Source of the DNA: a virus
Length of the DNA: 31,793 nucleotides
Virus record (IMG/VR): IMGVR_UViG_3300010392_001000
Location: 1 to 31,793 of that record
Direction: 5' to 3' (one strand)
Position 1 is the stretch's first letter. Every line of letters begins with the position of its first letter. A program made the translations under genes and the position numbers. Shown here one piece after another: positions 1-7,008 of the stretch. The notes under the pieces were generated by a model. That model worked only from the letters and a program-made list of their open reading frames with translations. It searched no databases and had not been told where the DNA came from.

Positions 1-318
1 CATAAGAACAATGGTGCCTCAAAATTGTGGATGCAGCCTGACAAATACGATGTGTTTGTATTCGCCGAATGGTGGGAAGGCGTAGGCTTTGCCATCGAGG
101 AAGCAATTTTCTGCTACATCGATGCCCTGGCAGTGATCAATTCATACGCCGAAGGTGATTCTGCTACAAAGCTCCAGCTTTATATGTTGGAAGATGCCGG
201 AGCAAGTGATGCCGTAGTTGGTAAGCTTGCCGATTACAAAACAGCTATTGCAGCTGAAGATTCGATTGCTTCACTGGCTGCACTTCAAACCATTGTTGAT
301 ACGGTCAACGCAGCGTAA
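1..318 (+). CDS. 3' part of an unrecognised phage-region protein (5' end outside window)
   Basis: The reading frame is open from the first base, so this is the C-terminal 105 residues of a longer protein. A TTG at 25 could be read as a start, but upstream codons stay open and nothing supports initiation there. The visible part is acidic and alanine-rich, with a tryptophan/phenylalanine-rich stretch (FAEWWEGVGF) followed by predicted helices. I do not recognise the family. It lies just upstream of a structural-type gene and is closed by its own terminator, so a virion or head/tail assembly role is a guess from position only. Confidence 0.6.
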   Translation, partial: HKNNGASKLWMQPDKYDVFVFAEWWEGVGFAIEEAIFCYIDALAVINSYAEGDSATKLQLYMLEDAGASDAVVGKLADYKTAIAAEDSIASLAALQTIVDTVNAA

Positions 319-324
319 TCCAAC

Positions 325-351
325 GGAGCCGGTCCAGGCCGGTTCCTTTTA
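325..351 (+). terminator. Rho-independent terminator after the first gene
   Basis: An 8-bp stem, GGAGCCGG paired with CCGGTTCC (one G-T wobble), with a 6-nt loop is followed by TTTTATT. It lies 7 nt after the stop codon of the first gene and 22 nt before the next ATG, so the next gene needs its own promoter or read-through. Confidence 0.65.
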
Positions 352-373
352 TTCACTTTAAACCAACATTACC

Positions 374-1189
374 ATGTATGTAAAGCTTTCAGTCTCCAAA
401 CCCGGCCTGAATAAAGGCGTAGGAGGCAATAAAAAAGACAGAATAATCCTCTTTGATTTTGATGATGTATTAACATGGCCCGCCCCTGATTCCAAGGGTG
501 TGGTGATAACCGACAACATCGTTTTTAAGGATGGCGCTTACGCCATAGAAGTTTATGGTACCTCTAATACGATTGCATTGAACAATGCAACAGAAGGTGA
601 AATGGATGCCGTTGGCTTTAAACCGACCCTTGAGTTTTCCCATCCCGGAAGTTCCATTGAAATCCGTGAGTTTGTGGCCAACTGGTTGAGCAGAAATATC
701 GGGGCTATTGTGGTGAAATGTTCCACCGGTGAAAAGGACCTGATAGGAACGCCCTGTGCTGCCTTGCGCATGATGCCCACTTTTGTGGATGATAAGGATC
801 AGAACAAGACAACCCTGAAATTCGAGACCCAACAGGTTACTCAGTTTTGCATTGCAGCATACCAGGGAACTGTAACATTCGACACGGTTACCGGAACAAT
901 TGCTGTCGATGCTACATCAATTGATGCTGCCAATGGCGAAGGGAGATACCAGCTGAGCGATGGTTCTGTATCAGCTGTTGAAATCACAACTGCTACCAAT
1001 GTTACCGATGGCATGGTATTTACCCTGATCGGTTCCGGCGGGTCCAATCCATCTACTATTCCTTCAGGGAATGACTTCGAGCTTGCTTCCGGAAATACCT
1101 GGACAGCACTGGCCGGATCGGAAATTACTTTTAAGGCCTTCAAAAACGGGGCTTCATCCTTTGTCTTTGTTGAACAATCCAGAATGTAA
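374..1189 (+). CDS. Putative phage structural protein (tail-tube-like or other virion protein)
   Basis: This 271-residue protein starts at ATG 374. The N-terminal ~165 residues contain FDFDDVLTWPAPDSKGV, a central segment with EIREFVANWLSRN, and a GTPCAAL motif. I associate this pattern with structural proteins of Bacteroidota phages, possibly a tail tube. The C-terminal ~100 residues are rich in Ser, Thr, Gly and Val and look like an added beta-sandwich or Ig-like decoration domain. No catalytic motif or signal peptide is seen. It is a single transcription unit, bounded by terminators on both sides. It could instead be a head decoration protein; structure prediction would separate these. Confidence 0.5.
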   Translation: MYVKLSVSKPGLNKGVGGNKKDRIILFDFDDVLTWPAPDSKGVVITDNIVFKDGAYAIEVYGTSNTIALNNATEGEMDAVGFKPTLEFSHPGSSIEIREFVANWLSRNIGAIVVKCSTGEKDLIGTPCAALRMMPTFVDDKDQNKTTLKFETQQVTQFCIAAYQGTVTFDTVTGTIAVDATSIDAANGEGRYQLSDGSVSAVEITTATNVTDGMVFTLIGSGGSNPSTIPSGNDFELASGNTWTALAGSEITFKAFKNGASSFVFVEQSRM

Positions 1190-1225
1190 CCCTCCTTTAT
1201 AGTGTTTTTTGATTTATTCATTTTT

Positions 1226-1257
1226 AAAGCCTTGCATTTTGCAGGGCTTTTTTTATT
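1226..1257 (+). terminator. Rho-independent terminator before the packaging operon
   Basis: An 11-bp stem, AAAGCCTTGCA paired with TGCAGGGCTTT (one G-T wobble), has a 3-nt TTT loop and runs straight into a T tract. It closes the structural gene and abuts the promoter-like motif of the packaging operon. Confidence 0.85.
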
Positions 1258-1292
1258 GTCCTTTCATGCAATTGCACATAGCATTTCCTTTG
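1256..1292 (+). promoter_or_regulatory. Bipartite late-promoter-like motif, copy 1 (packaging operon)
   Basis: TTGTCCTTTCA begins at 1256, and the TTG of a TTCCTTTG box begins exactly 34 nt downstream at 1290. The same two elements at the same distance occur at 15156, 21583 and 28740. The downstream box resembles the Bacteroidota -7 element TAnnTTTG. It lies directly after a terminator. The first ATG is only 5 nt past the box, so either that start is leaderless or the ATG at 1306 is used. Confidence 0.65.
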
Positions 1293-1296
1293 GTTT

Positions 1297-2085
1297 ATGA
1301 TTAACATGAATCTCTCAATTTTAAACTACCTCAAAACCGATCGATCATTCGATGCAGGAGTTTCCCTTTATAACCAGTTCGGGAACAACAAATCTTTTCT
1401 GCGTAAATTGAATTTACAGGGAAATACAGGGAAAAACCTTGAAATGCTGCACTACCAGCTTTTCAAATTAATGGGCTACCCCTCTCAACACTTCAACCAC
1501 ATCATGAGCAGGAAAGTTGTGCCGGCAGAAAAAGTGTCCCCTCCTGAAACCACCCCCGATAAGGAAAAGGAAGCCGACCCGGAAATAGATGCACCGAAAA
1601 CTTTAAAAACAAATGAAACCAGGCTCAGGGAAGAATTCCCCTTCCTTGCCGATCCTGCTTGTCCGGATTCCCTCAAAGTACTGGTTGCTGATATGCTGAC
1701 GGCACATGATAAGTATGTCAGGGCTCACGCTGAACTTTTCCAGGTTAAAGATGAAAAGGAAGCTTTTGAAACGGCGGATCAACTTGTTTCGGGTTTTATG
1801 GATAACCAGGCCATCTGGAAAGAATTGAACCATTTTAAGAAAACTGGAAAAATACTCGGGGAGCATTTTTACTTTACAGGCCAGAAAAGAAGGGAAGAAT
1901 TAACACAGCTTTCCATCCCTGAACTGATGAAGCTTTTGAAAAAAACCGAATACAACCTCTGGCGCAATAAAAAGAAACTGGAAGAAGATCCCAATCCGAA
2001 ATTCCTGAAAGCACGGCAGAAAAGAATTGCAGAGTATGAACTGGATTTAAAAATCTTAAATAACCTTGTCAACATTAATGGCTAA
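1297..2085 (+). CDS. Unrecognised phage packaging-operon protein
   Basis: This is the first gene of the packaging operon, 262 residues if started at ATG 1297. An in-frame ATG at 1306 may be better, because 1297 is only 5 nt from the predicted -7 box. The N-terminal ~75 residues (LYNQFGNN, then LLHYQLF-like helices) are followed by a low-complexity linker rich in Pro, Glu and Lys (about residues 75-105). A long, highly charged helical part rich in Lys and Glu ends the protein. No enzyme motif is visible. It overlaps the next gene by 8 nt, implying translational coupling. A DNA-binding or head-assembly role is possible but unsupported. Confidence 0.7.
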   Translation: MINMNLSILNYLKTDRSFDAGVSLYNQFGNNKSFLRKLNLQGNTGKNLEMLHYQLFKLMGYPSQHFNHIMSRKVVPAEKVSPPETTPDKEKEADPEIDAPKTLKTNETRLREEFPFLADPACPDSLKVLVADMLTAHDKYVRAHAELFQVKDEKEAFETADQLVSGFMDNQAIWKELNHFKKTGKILGEHFYFTGQKRREELTQLSIPELMKLLKKTEYNLWRNKKKLEEDPNPKFLKARQKRIAEYELDLKILNNLVNING

Positions 2086-2683
2086 GCAACTTTTTAAACT
2101 GGATGAATTGAAACCAGCGGCACCGGTACAGTCTGATAAATCGGACCTGCTGGCTGTTAAGTTTCTCAATGCCCACTCCCGCAAGCTTCGCTGGGTAAAA
2201 GAACTTTCGGACAGGCTTCCGGAACCGGGAGAAATCTTTTTCATCTGGACGATCAATCAGTTTAACGCTTTCACTTTTATTCCCTGGATACTGTCTATCT
2301 CAAATCCCATTGATGAATTGATTATTACCACATATTCTATTAATACAAAGATCATACGCTCACTGGCAAAGTACCTGCGAAATGGTATGGTTAAATACCT
2401 GCACATTGTTATCAGCGACAGTGTGAAATTCAGAATTCCCAAAGTGATCGATGAATTATCTCAGTTGAAGCAGGGCTTTCCGGACAGGACAGATATTACA
2501 TATGCCTGGAACCATTCAAAAGTTAGCCTGGTAAAACTCAGGGATCATTCGCTGATCATTGAAGGATCCGGAAATTTTTCTGAGAACTCCCGCCATGAAC
2601 AGTATATCATTTCAAATAAGCCTGAAGTTTACGATTTCAGAAAAAAATGGATAGTCGATGACATACACGGAAAAACAACTTGA
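2078..2683 (+). CDS. Phospholipase D-like (single-HKD) protein in phage packaging operon
   Basis: ATG 2078 (MAKQLF) is preferred over an upstream TTG at 2066; it overlaps the previous stop by 8 nt. The ~201-residue protein carries a PLD-type C-terminal core: H146-S-K148 followed by GSGNFSENSRHEQY, the usual GS.N....R.E pattern. The Asp expected seven residues after the His is replaced by Lys, and the nearest Asp is three residues later, so the HKD motif is altered. One-motif PLD proteins normally dimerise to build one active site and can act as nucleases. Related proteins are found near phage packaging genes. A role as packaging-associated nuclease or DNA-end processor is inference; an inactive structural homologue is the alternative. 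Confidence 0.65.
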   Translation: MAKQLFKLDELKPAAPVQSDKSDLLAVKFLNAHSRKLRWVKELSDRLPEPGEIFFIWTINQFNAFTFIPWILSISNPIDELIITTYSINTKIIRSLAKYLRNGMVKYLHIVISDSVKFRIPKVIDELSQLKQGFPDRTDITYAWNHSKVSLVKLRDHSLIIEGSGNFSENSRHEQYIISNKPEVYDFRKKWIVDDIHGKTT

Positions 2684-2963
2684 AGAAATTGAAAACCTTT
2701 CCGGCCTGAACTATACATTCAAGCAAATTGCCATGTATCTTAATGTTTCGCTGGTTGGAATGATCGACGATTATAATGATCCTCAATCGGAATTCCGCTT
2801 TCACTATGACCGGGGGCAACTGATGGCCAGTGCACAAATAGATCAGTCTAATTTAGAATCAGCCAAAACCGGAAACATTTCAGCCCAACAGCGTTATGAT
2901 AAAAGACAGAGAGAAAATATGCTCAGGAAGGCAAAAGCAAGAATTTTCGGACGCGCTGAATAA
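2658..2963 (+). CDS. Terminase small subunit-like HTH protein
   Basis: A 101-residue protein overlapping the previous gene by 26 nt. The N-terminus has a helix-turn-helix pattern (YTFKQIAMYLNVS, about residues 20-32). A DPQSEF/YDRG segment and a charged C-terminal helix with NLESAKTGNISAQQRY follow. This matches small DNA-binding packaging proteins that recognise phage DNA and load the large terminase; the NISAQQ stretch resembles the part of such proteins that counts against repeated packaging substrates. It sits two genes upstream of the large terminase, as expected. Assignment rests on pattern and position, so it could be another HTH protein. Confidence 0.55.
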   Translation: MTYTEKQLEEIENLSGLNYTFKQIAMYLNVSLVGMIDDYNDPQSEFRFHYDRGQLMASAQIDQSNLESAKTGNISAQQRYDKRQRENMLRKAKARIFGRAE

Positions 2964-3555
2964 GGTCAGCCTCGATGCCCTTCAAATCTATATCAACACC
3001 GGTAAATCAAAAAGCTTACCGGATGAATTTGTAGTGTATCTTGAACTCCTTGAAATCGTAAGAAGTCTTTATAATAAGTACGAAACCAAAGTTTTCATTC
3101 TTAACCTGCTCATGTCTGATATTTATGGACTATCGAGGCAACAGGCAACAATCCTCTATTTTGATTCACTGAATTTCTTCTATGCCGACAATAAAATAAA
3201 GCAATCGGCCTGGGAAAACATTTATGCCGACCACCTGGATAACCTGGCTTATTACGCTTTGGAAAAAGATGACCTGGAAACTGCAAGACGTTGCTTTGCC
3301 GAAGCGGCAAAACTCCGTGGCGCCGGCAGGGATGAAATTACACAGGTTCCTGAAGAAATGAAGGTAAGGCCCATTGTCATTTACTCGATGGATCCGGAGA
3401 AGCTTGGCTTGCCCAGGGCCAACCGTAAATTGCTGGGTAAGTTCATTGATGACCTCCCTGAAATTACAGAAAAGGAACGTGTAAGATTTAAACAGGATGC
3501 CGGAATAATTGATGTAAACCTATTTGAAGATGCCCACCCGCAAACAAAAGATTAA
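2896..3555 (+). CDS. Unrecognised helical protein between terminase subunits
   Basis: The frame opens with ATG 2896 and would give 219 residues. That start overlaps the previous gene by 68 nt, so the true start may be a later non-ATG codon around 2940-2990. The protein is mostly alpha-helical. A central stretch (LAYYALEKDDLETARRCFAEAAKLRG) resembles a TPR-like helical hairpin, followed by a Pro-rich linker and a C-terminal tail. No catalytic motif is visible. It overlaps the large terminase gene by 26 nt and is probably made and used with the packaging machinery, for example as an adaptor between the subunits; that role is inference. Confidence 0.65.
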   Translation: MIKDREKICSGRQKQEFSDALNKVSLDALQIYINTGKSKSLPDEFVVYLELLEIVRSLYNKYETKVFILNLLMSDIYGLSRQQATILYFDSLNFFYADNKIKQSAWENIYADHLDNLAYYALEKDDLETARRCFAEAAKLRGAGRDEITQVPEEMKVRPIVIYSMDPEKLGLPRANRKLLGKFIDDLPEITEKERVRFKQDAGIIDVNLFEDAHPQTKD

Positions 3556-5248
3556 GGAGTCTGCAGTTGATGTAGAAGTCCGTTATTCAAACTGGATAAA
3601 AATGCTTATCGATCTGATAAAGCCCAAGAATTTGGTTTTTATCGGAGGGCGTGGTACTGCTAAGTCCACCGACATCATTGCCGAAAGGTCAATCGATATC
3701 TGCTATGCCATGCCCCGGGCACCATTTGCATTTGTTTCCGACACCTATGTGAACCTTATGACAAACATAGTACCGGCCATCCTGCTTGGATGGGAACGCA
3801 AAAAGTGGTTGGATTACAATCCGGATACGAAATGGGGCCACTATGTGGTCGATAAAATGCCCCCACCCTTCTGGCCTGAACCATATATCAAGACCTTTGA
3901 CTATAAACACTCCATTTCTACTTTTCTGGGGAATAAGTTTTTTCTTTTATCGCTTGACCGCAGTTCGATATCTGCCGGTATCTCGGTAGTCCATCATTTT
4001 ATTGACGAATGTAAATATGCCAGGGAAGATCGTGTTGCAAGGCTTTTCCCCACCCTTAGAGGTGATTCGATCCTGTATGGCAATTCCCCTTACTTCATGG
4101 GACAGACCTTTTGTACGGATATGCCCAATGCTGCCCTGGGCGAATACGATTGGATACTCAGGCTTGAAAAGAATATGGTTAAGGAGCAAATAAGCCTGAT
4201 CATCCAGACTGCCCTTGTTGTAAATGAGCTCAACCAGGAACTTGTTTCCAACCAGCAATGCGATGCTGATGACAAGGTTATTGAGGGGATAAAACTTCGC
4301 CTGAAATACTGGACTGAAAGATTAAACAAGGTAAGGCAGGGATCCACATTCTTTTATATTGTCAGCAGCTTTGTAAATGCCGACATCCTTACCATCAATT
4401 ATTTTAAAAACCTTTTAGAAACCCTTGAATTCGAGGAATTCAAGTCTGCCGTGCTTTCGCTCAAACCCACCCTGGACAGGGGTTCAAGATTTTATGGAAA
4501 CCTGCGACCATCCCATTTTTATGAAGATGGCTACGATTACAACTACTACGACAAATTCCAGATCAGCGATAATATCCGACAGGTTTCGTTGGGCTTAAAG
4601 TACATTGATACGCACAAGCCATTGGATGGGGGCTTTGATGCCGGTAACATGATGAGCCTTGTTTTTGGACAGGCCCAGGGAACCACATACCGGGTACTTA
4701 AAAATATGTATGTACTTACACCGGAATGGATACGTGACCTGGCCAATAAATTCCTTGAATTTTTTGAGCCTCACGAGAATAAGGTATTGCACCTGTATTA
4801 CGACAGGGCCGCAAATGCTTACAATAAGGCCAAGCAAGACTTTGCGTTCAAACTTAAATCAAGCATAGAGAAAAATGGCTCCGGGAAGCCGACTGGTTGG
4901 ACTGTGATACTGATGAGTATAGGGCAGGCAAACATTACCCATGCTGAGGAATTCGACCTGATGAATGAAATGATGAGCAACAGGAACAGGCACCTGCCTA
5001 CATTGCTTATTGATATGCATGAGTGCAAAGAGCTAAAGAGTAGTTTGGAATTGGCGCCGGTGACCAAGGATGGCAAGGGGAACCTGCAAAAGGATAAACG
5101 AAGCGAGAAGTTGGAGATTAGAAGATTGCCCATGGAGAGCACAAACTTTAGTGATGCCTTTAAGTATTTGATGTGCAGGAAGAAGTATCTAAAGATGATC
5201 AAAAGGAAGTCCGGGAATTATTTATTGGGTGATCCCGGGGTGGTTTAG
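3530..5248 (+). CDS. terL: Phage terminase large subunit (ATPase plus nuclease)
   Basis: ATG 3530 (MPTRKQ) is preferred over a TTG at 3524. The ~572-residue protein has the two-domain layout of large terminases. The N-terminal packaging ATPase shows a Walker A motif GGRGTAKST (about residues 39-47) and a Walker B motif VVHHFIDE (about 153-160), whose last Glu is the expected catalytic residue. The C-terminal RNase H-like nuclease shows GGFDAGNM (Asp near 370) and LYYDRAAN (Asp near 425), the acidic metal ligands. It translocates DNA into procapsids and cuts the concatemer. It is the last gene of the operon. Instead of being followed by the portal gene, it is followed by about 10 kb of accessory DNA. 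The C-terminus looks complete. Confidence 0.9.
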   Translation: MPTRKQKIKESAVDVEVRYSNWIKMLIDLIKPKNLVFIGGRGTAKSTDIIAERSIDICYAMPRAPFAFVSDTYVNLMTNIVPAILLGWERKKWLDYNPDTKWGHYVVDKMPPPFWPEPYIKTFDYKHSISTFLGNKFFLLSLDRSSISAGISVVHHFIDECKYAREDRVARLFPTLRGDSILYGNSPYFMGQTFCTDMPNAALGEYDWILRLEKNMVKEQISLIIQTALVVNELNQELVSNQQCDADDKVIEGIKLRLKYWTERLNKVRQGSTFFYIVSSFVNADILTINYFKNLLETLEFEEFKSAVLSLKPTLDRGSRFYGNLRPSHFYEDGYDYNYYDKFQISDNIRQVSLGLKYIDTHKPLDGGFDAGNMMSLVFGQAQGTTYRVLKNMYVLTPEWIRDLANKFLEFFEPHENKVLHLYYDRAANAYNKAKQDFAFKLKSSIEKNGSGKPTGWTVILMSIGQANITHAEEFDLMNEMMSNRNRHLPTLLIDMHECKELKSSLELAPVTKDGKGNLQKDKRSEKLEIRRLPMESTNFSDAFKYLMCRKKYLKMIKRKSGNYLLGDPGVV

Positions 5249-5445
5249 TTTTCAATAATACTTTGGGCGATCACTGGCTGTGCCAGTGCCGGGCTTTCCA
5301 CTCATACAAGGTATCCGTTTCAATCCCATATCGCAAAACCCACCACACGCTTACAAATACCGTAAGCAAGCTTACCGTATCTGCAAGTCCCCTGAATAGG
5401 TCTTGATCAAATCTGCCTGCAGCCGAATAGATCAAGGCAAATTAA

Positions 5446-5470
5446 CGGCTGCAATTACAAATTGCAGCCG
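5446..5470. repeat. Perfect 11-bp stem-loop
   Basis: CGGCTGCAATT and AATTGCAGCCG flank a 3-nt loop ACA. Part of the arm (CTGCAGCCG) also occurs at 5416-5424, giving alternative pairings. No T tract follows, so it is not a typical terminator. Confidence 0.75.
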
Positions 5471-5936
5471 ATGTCAAGATGCAAACCAATAAAGGTGTGG
5501 CTGTGCCACGTATTATTGAACAATGCCTGACGCTCTGCATCAGACATTGGTTGGATTTTGGTAGAGGGAGGGAGGGGCGGATTTAGCGATCTGGGGCGAT
5601 TCGGGGGCTTCTGCTGTCCTTTCTGTTTGTAGTGGGGAAATGCTTGAAATTCGTTTGAGCGCCTGTCATATATCCTAATTAAAAACATGCCTGCAATTGC
5701 AATGTGTTTTCCGAGCGGCTCGTAATCAAATAGTCTTTTTTCACTTTGAAAAAGTGAAACAAAGCTTAAGCACCTGATTTTTAGTAGATGTTTGCAGCGG
5801 CTAACATCTATTTACAGGGCATCTTGACTTTGGCGACCTGCGCCAAACCCGCTACGCATGGTATCTCAACTAATTTTATCCTGCTGAAGCCTGGATCGTG
5901 TTTCGATGGAGTGCCTTTCCATCCGTGATGGGCGGT

Positions 5937-5963
5937 GCTTTTTCTTTTGCGAAAAGAAAAAGC
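5937..5963. repeat. Perfect 12-bp stem-loop, A/T-rich arms
   Basis: GCTTTTTCTTTT and AAAAGAAAAAGC flank a GCG loop. The next bases repeat the theme (TTTGCAAAAAGAAAA). It looks like a dispersed genomic palindrome; no gene ends at it. Confidence 0.75.
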
Positions 5964-6010
5964 TTTGCAAAAAGAAAATCCCCCCGGTCTGTTCTGTTTA
6001 TTCCAAATTT

Positions 6011-6054
6011 TCAGCAAAGGTACAGCCAGCCAAATCTCATAAGTAAAGGTTCTC
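6011..6054 (+). repeat. Imperfect ~44-bp direct repeat, copy 1
   Basis: This segment matches 12668-12710 in the same orientation at about 38 of 44 positions with one 1-nt gap. The conserved core includes TCATAAGTAAAGG and GCCAAAT. The two copies bracket the RadC, DUF262 and restriction-modification genes. Confidence 0.7.
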
Positions 6055-6250
6055 CATTCATTTCATGTTCCGGATATAGCCGAAATGCATTCCGACCTTT
6101 CAGGTGCTGTCAATTTTCCTCCTGATGGATTCGAAAATGGACCCGCAATCTTGACTTAGAATTTGGCTTAGCTGTGTATTCAAGCCCAAAATTTTTAATT
6201 AAACGGCGGGCCAGATGCCAAAAATAGTCCCCAGGGCAGGGGCAAATTAC

Positions 6251-6709
6251 ATGAACTATTCTTTATTCACACAAAACATTTCAGAAGTAGCAATCACTTA
6301 CCACAACAAAGTTAAAGCTTCCGACAGGCCAAAAATCACTTGTTCCAACGACAGCTACCAAATCTTTGCCACAGCCTGGGACGATAACATGGACCACATC
6401 GAATCCTTTTATGCCATGTTTCTTAACCGCGCCAATGCCTTGCTTGGTGTTGCCAGGGTAGCAGTAGGAGGAACCACCGGCACCATTGCAGATCCCAAAG
6501 TGATATTCCAACTGGCGCTAAAGGTTAATGCTTCATCCATTATAGTAAGCCATAACCATCCCTCTGGCAGCCTCAATCCTTCTGTCCTGGATGAGAAACT
6601 TACCCGGAAACTAAAATCTGCAGGGAGTTTCCTTGATATCTCATTCCTGGATCACCTGATCCTGACTTCTGAAGCTTATTACTCCTTCGCGGATGAAGGG
6701 AATATGTAG
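6251..6709 (+). CDS. RadC-like JAB-domain protein
   Basis: ATG 6251 (MNYSLFTQ) gives 152 residues; an upstream ATG at 6215 is possible but the extra residues look unlike the family. The protein is the MPN/JAB domain of the RadC family, with the metal-binding motif intact: H101-x-H103, S111 and D114 in SHNHPSG...S..D, followed by LDHLIL and YSFADEG. Short RadC-type proteins without the N-terminal HhH region are common cargo of mobile elements in Bacteroidota. Their enzymatic role is unsettled: metalloprotease- or nuclease-like functions have been suggested, and a DNA-repair role is doubtful. It stands alone, closed by a strong terminator, at the left of the defence genes, which marks the region as mobile. 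Confidence 0.85.
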   Translation: MNYSLFTQNISEVAITYHNKVKASDRPKITCSNDSYQIFATAWDDNMDHIESFYAMFLNRANALLGVARVAVGGTTGTIADPKVIFQLALKVNASSIIVSHNHPSGSLNPSVLDEKLTRKLKSAGSFLDISFLDHLILTSEAYYSFADEGNM

Positions 6710-6735
6710 AAATTCCTTGCATGAAGCTTTTTATT

Positions 6736-6760
6736 AAGTCCCCGGATGGGGACTTTTTTT
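6736..6760 (+). terminator. Strong rho-independent terminator after the RadC-like gene
   Basis: AAGTCCCC (6736-6743) pairs perfectly with GGGGACTT (6748-6755) around a GGAT loop, followed by a T run. Confidence 0.9.
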
Positions 6761-6994
6761 GGTCATTGCAGGGCTTTGTGATTAGAATTATTGTTTAGAT
6801 TTGCTGTAATTTAAAGACCATCATGAAATGAGAACATTTTTGAAATCCATATTGATAGAACTTCTCTTGCAAATTTAATTGGCACTTTAGGTCATTATTA
6901 TGGCTCTATTGTGTACGTTTTCTGTGTATTATGAAATTTCACACAATGATAAATATAGCAACCATTATTATATTACAACGTTAGCAAAAATTGT
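6761..6994 (+). other. Intergenic stretch ending in an attC-like right half-site
   Basis: No gene is seen between the RadC terminator and the DUF262 gene. A 7-bp inverted repeat ATTGTGT/ACACAAT lies near 6908-6956. At 6976-6994 the sequence ACAACGTTAGCAAAA and following bases look like the right end (GTT core) of an attC-like site. Its 15 nt at 6980-6994 are the reverse complement of 8981-8995 with one mismatch, which makes it the left boundary of the DUF262 cassette. The matching left arm of a full upstream site was not found. Confidence 0.5.
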
Positions 6995-7008
6995 AAAATA
7001 GAATCAAT

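Larger units (their letters stand above)
5249..6250. other. Hairpin-rich non-coding stretch, about 1 kb
   Basis: I see no convincing gene here. The stretch is packed with perfect short inverted repeats: 5272-5288 (CACTGGC/GCCAGTG, loop TGT), 5402-5436 (CTTGATC/GATCAAG), 5446-5470 (11 bp), 5497-5509 (GTGGC/GCCAC, loop TGT again), 5521-5551 (imperfect), 5739-5759 (TTTCACTTT/AAAGTGAAA), 5785-5810 (TAGATGTT/AACATCTA), 5829-5847 (TTTGGCG/CGCCAAA) and 5937-5963 (12 bp). The segment around 5290-5330 with GGGCTTTCCACTCAT resembles repeats I associate with Bacteroidota chromosomes. It is probably the left junction zone of the accessory insert, built from repeat debris; structured RNA cannot be excluded. 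Confidence 0.55.

Noticed and set aside
341-377. GGTTCCTTTTA ... TTACCATG before the gene at 374 as a fifth promoter copy
   Set aside because: The upstream element differs and the downstream box lacks the TTG at the fixed position; it is mostly terminator sequence and start codon.
5614-5650. Further GTCCTTTC resembling the phage promoter motif
   Set aside because: No TTG at the 34-nt position, no TAnnTTTG box and no gene downstream.
5455-5688. Minus-strand frame of 77 codons in the non-coding kilobase
   Set aside because: It runs through several palindromes, has low-complexity proline/arginine content and no recognisable domain.
5898-6125. Plus-strand frame of 75 codons with repeated FAKRKS
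   Set aside because: The repeat arises from the A-rich stem-loop at 5937-5963; no gene-like features.
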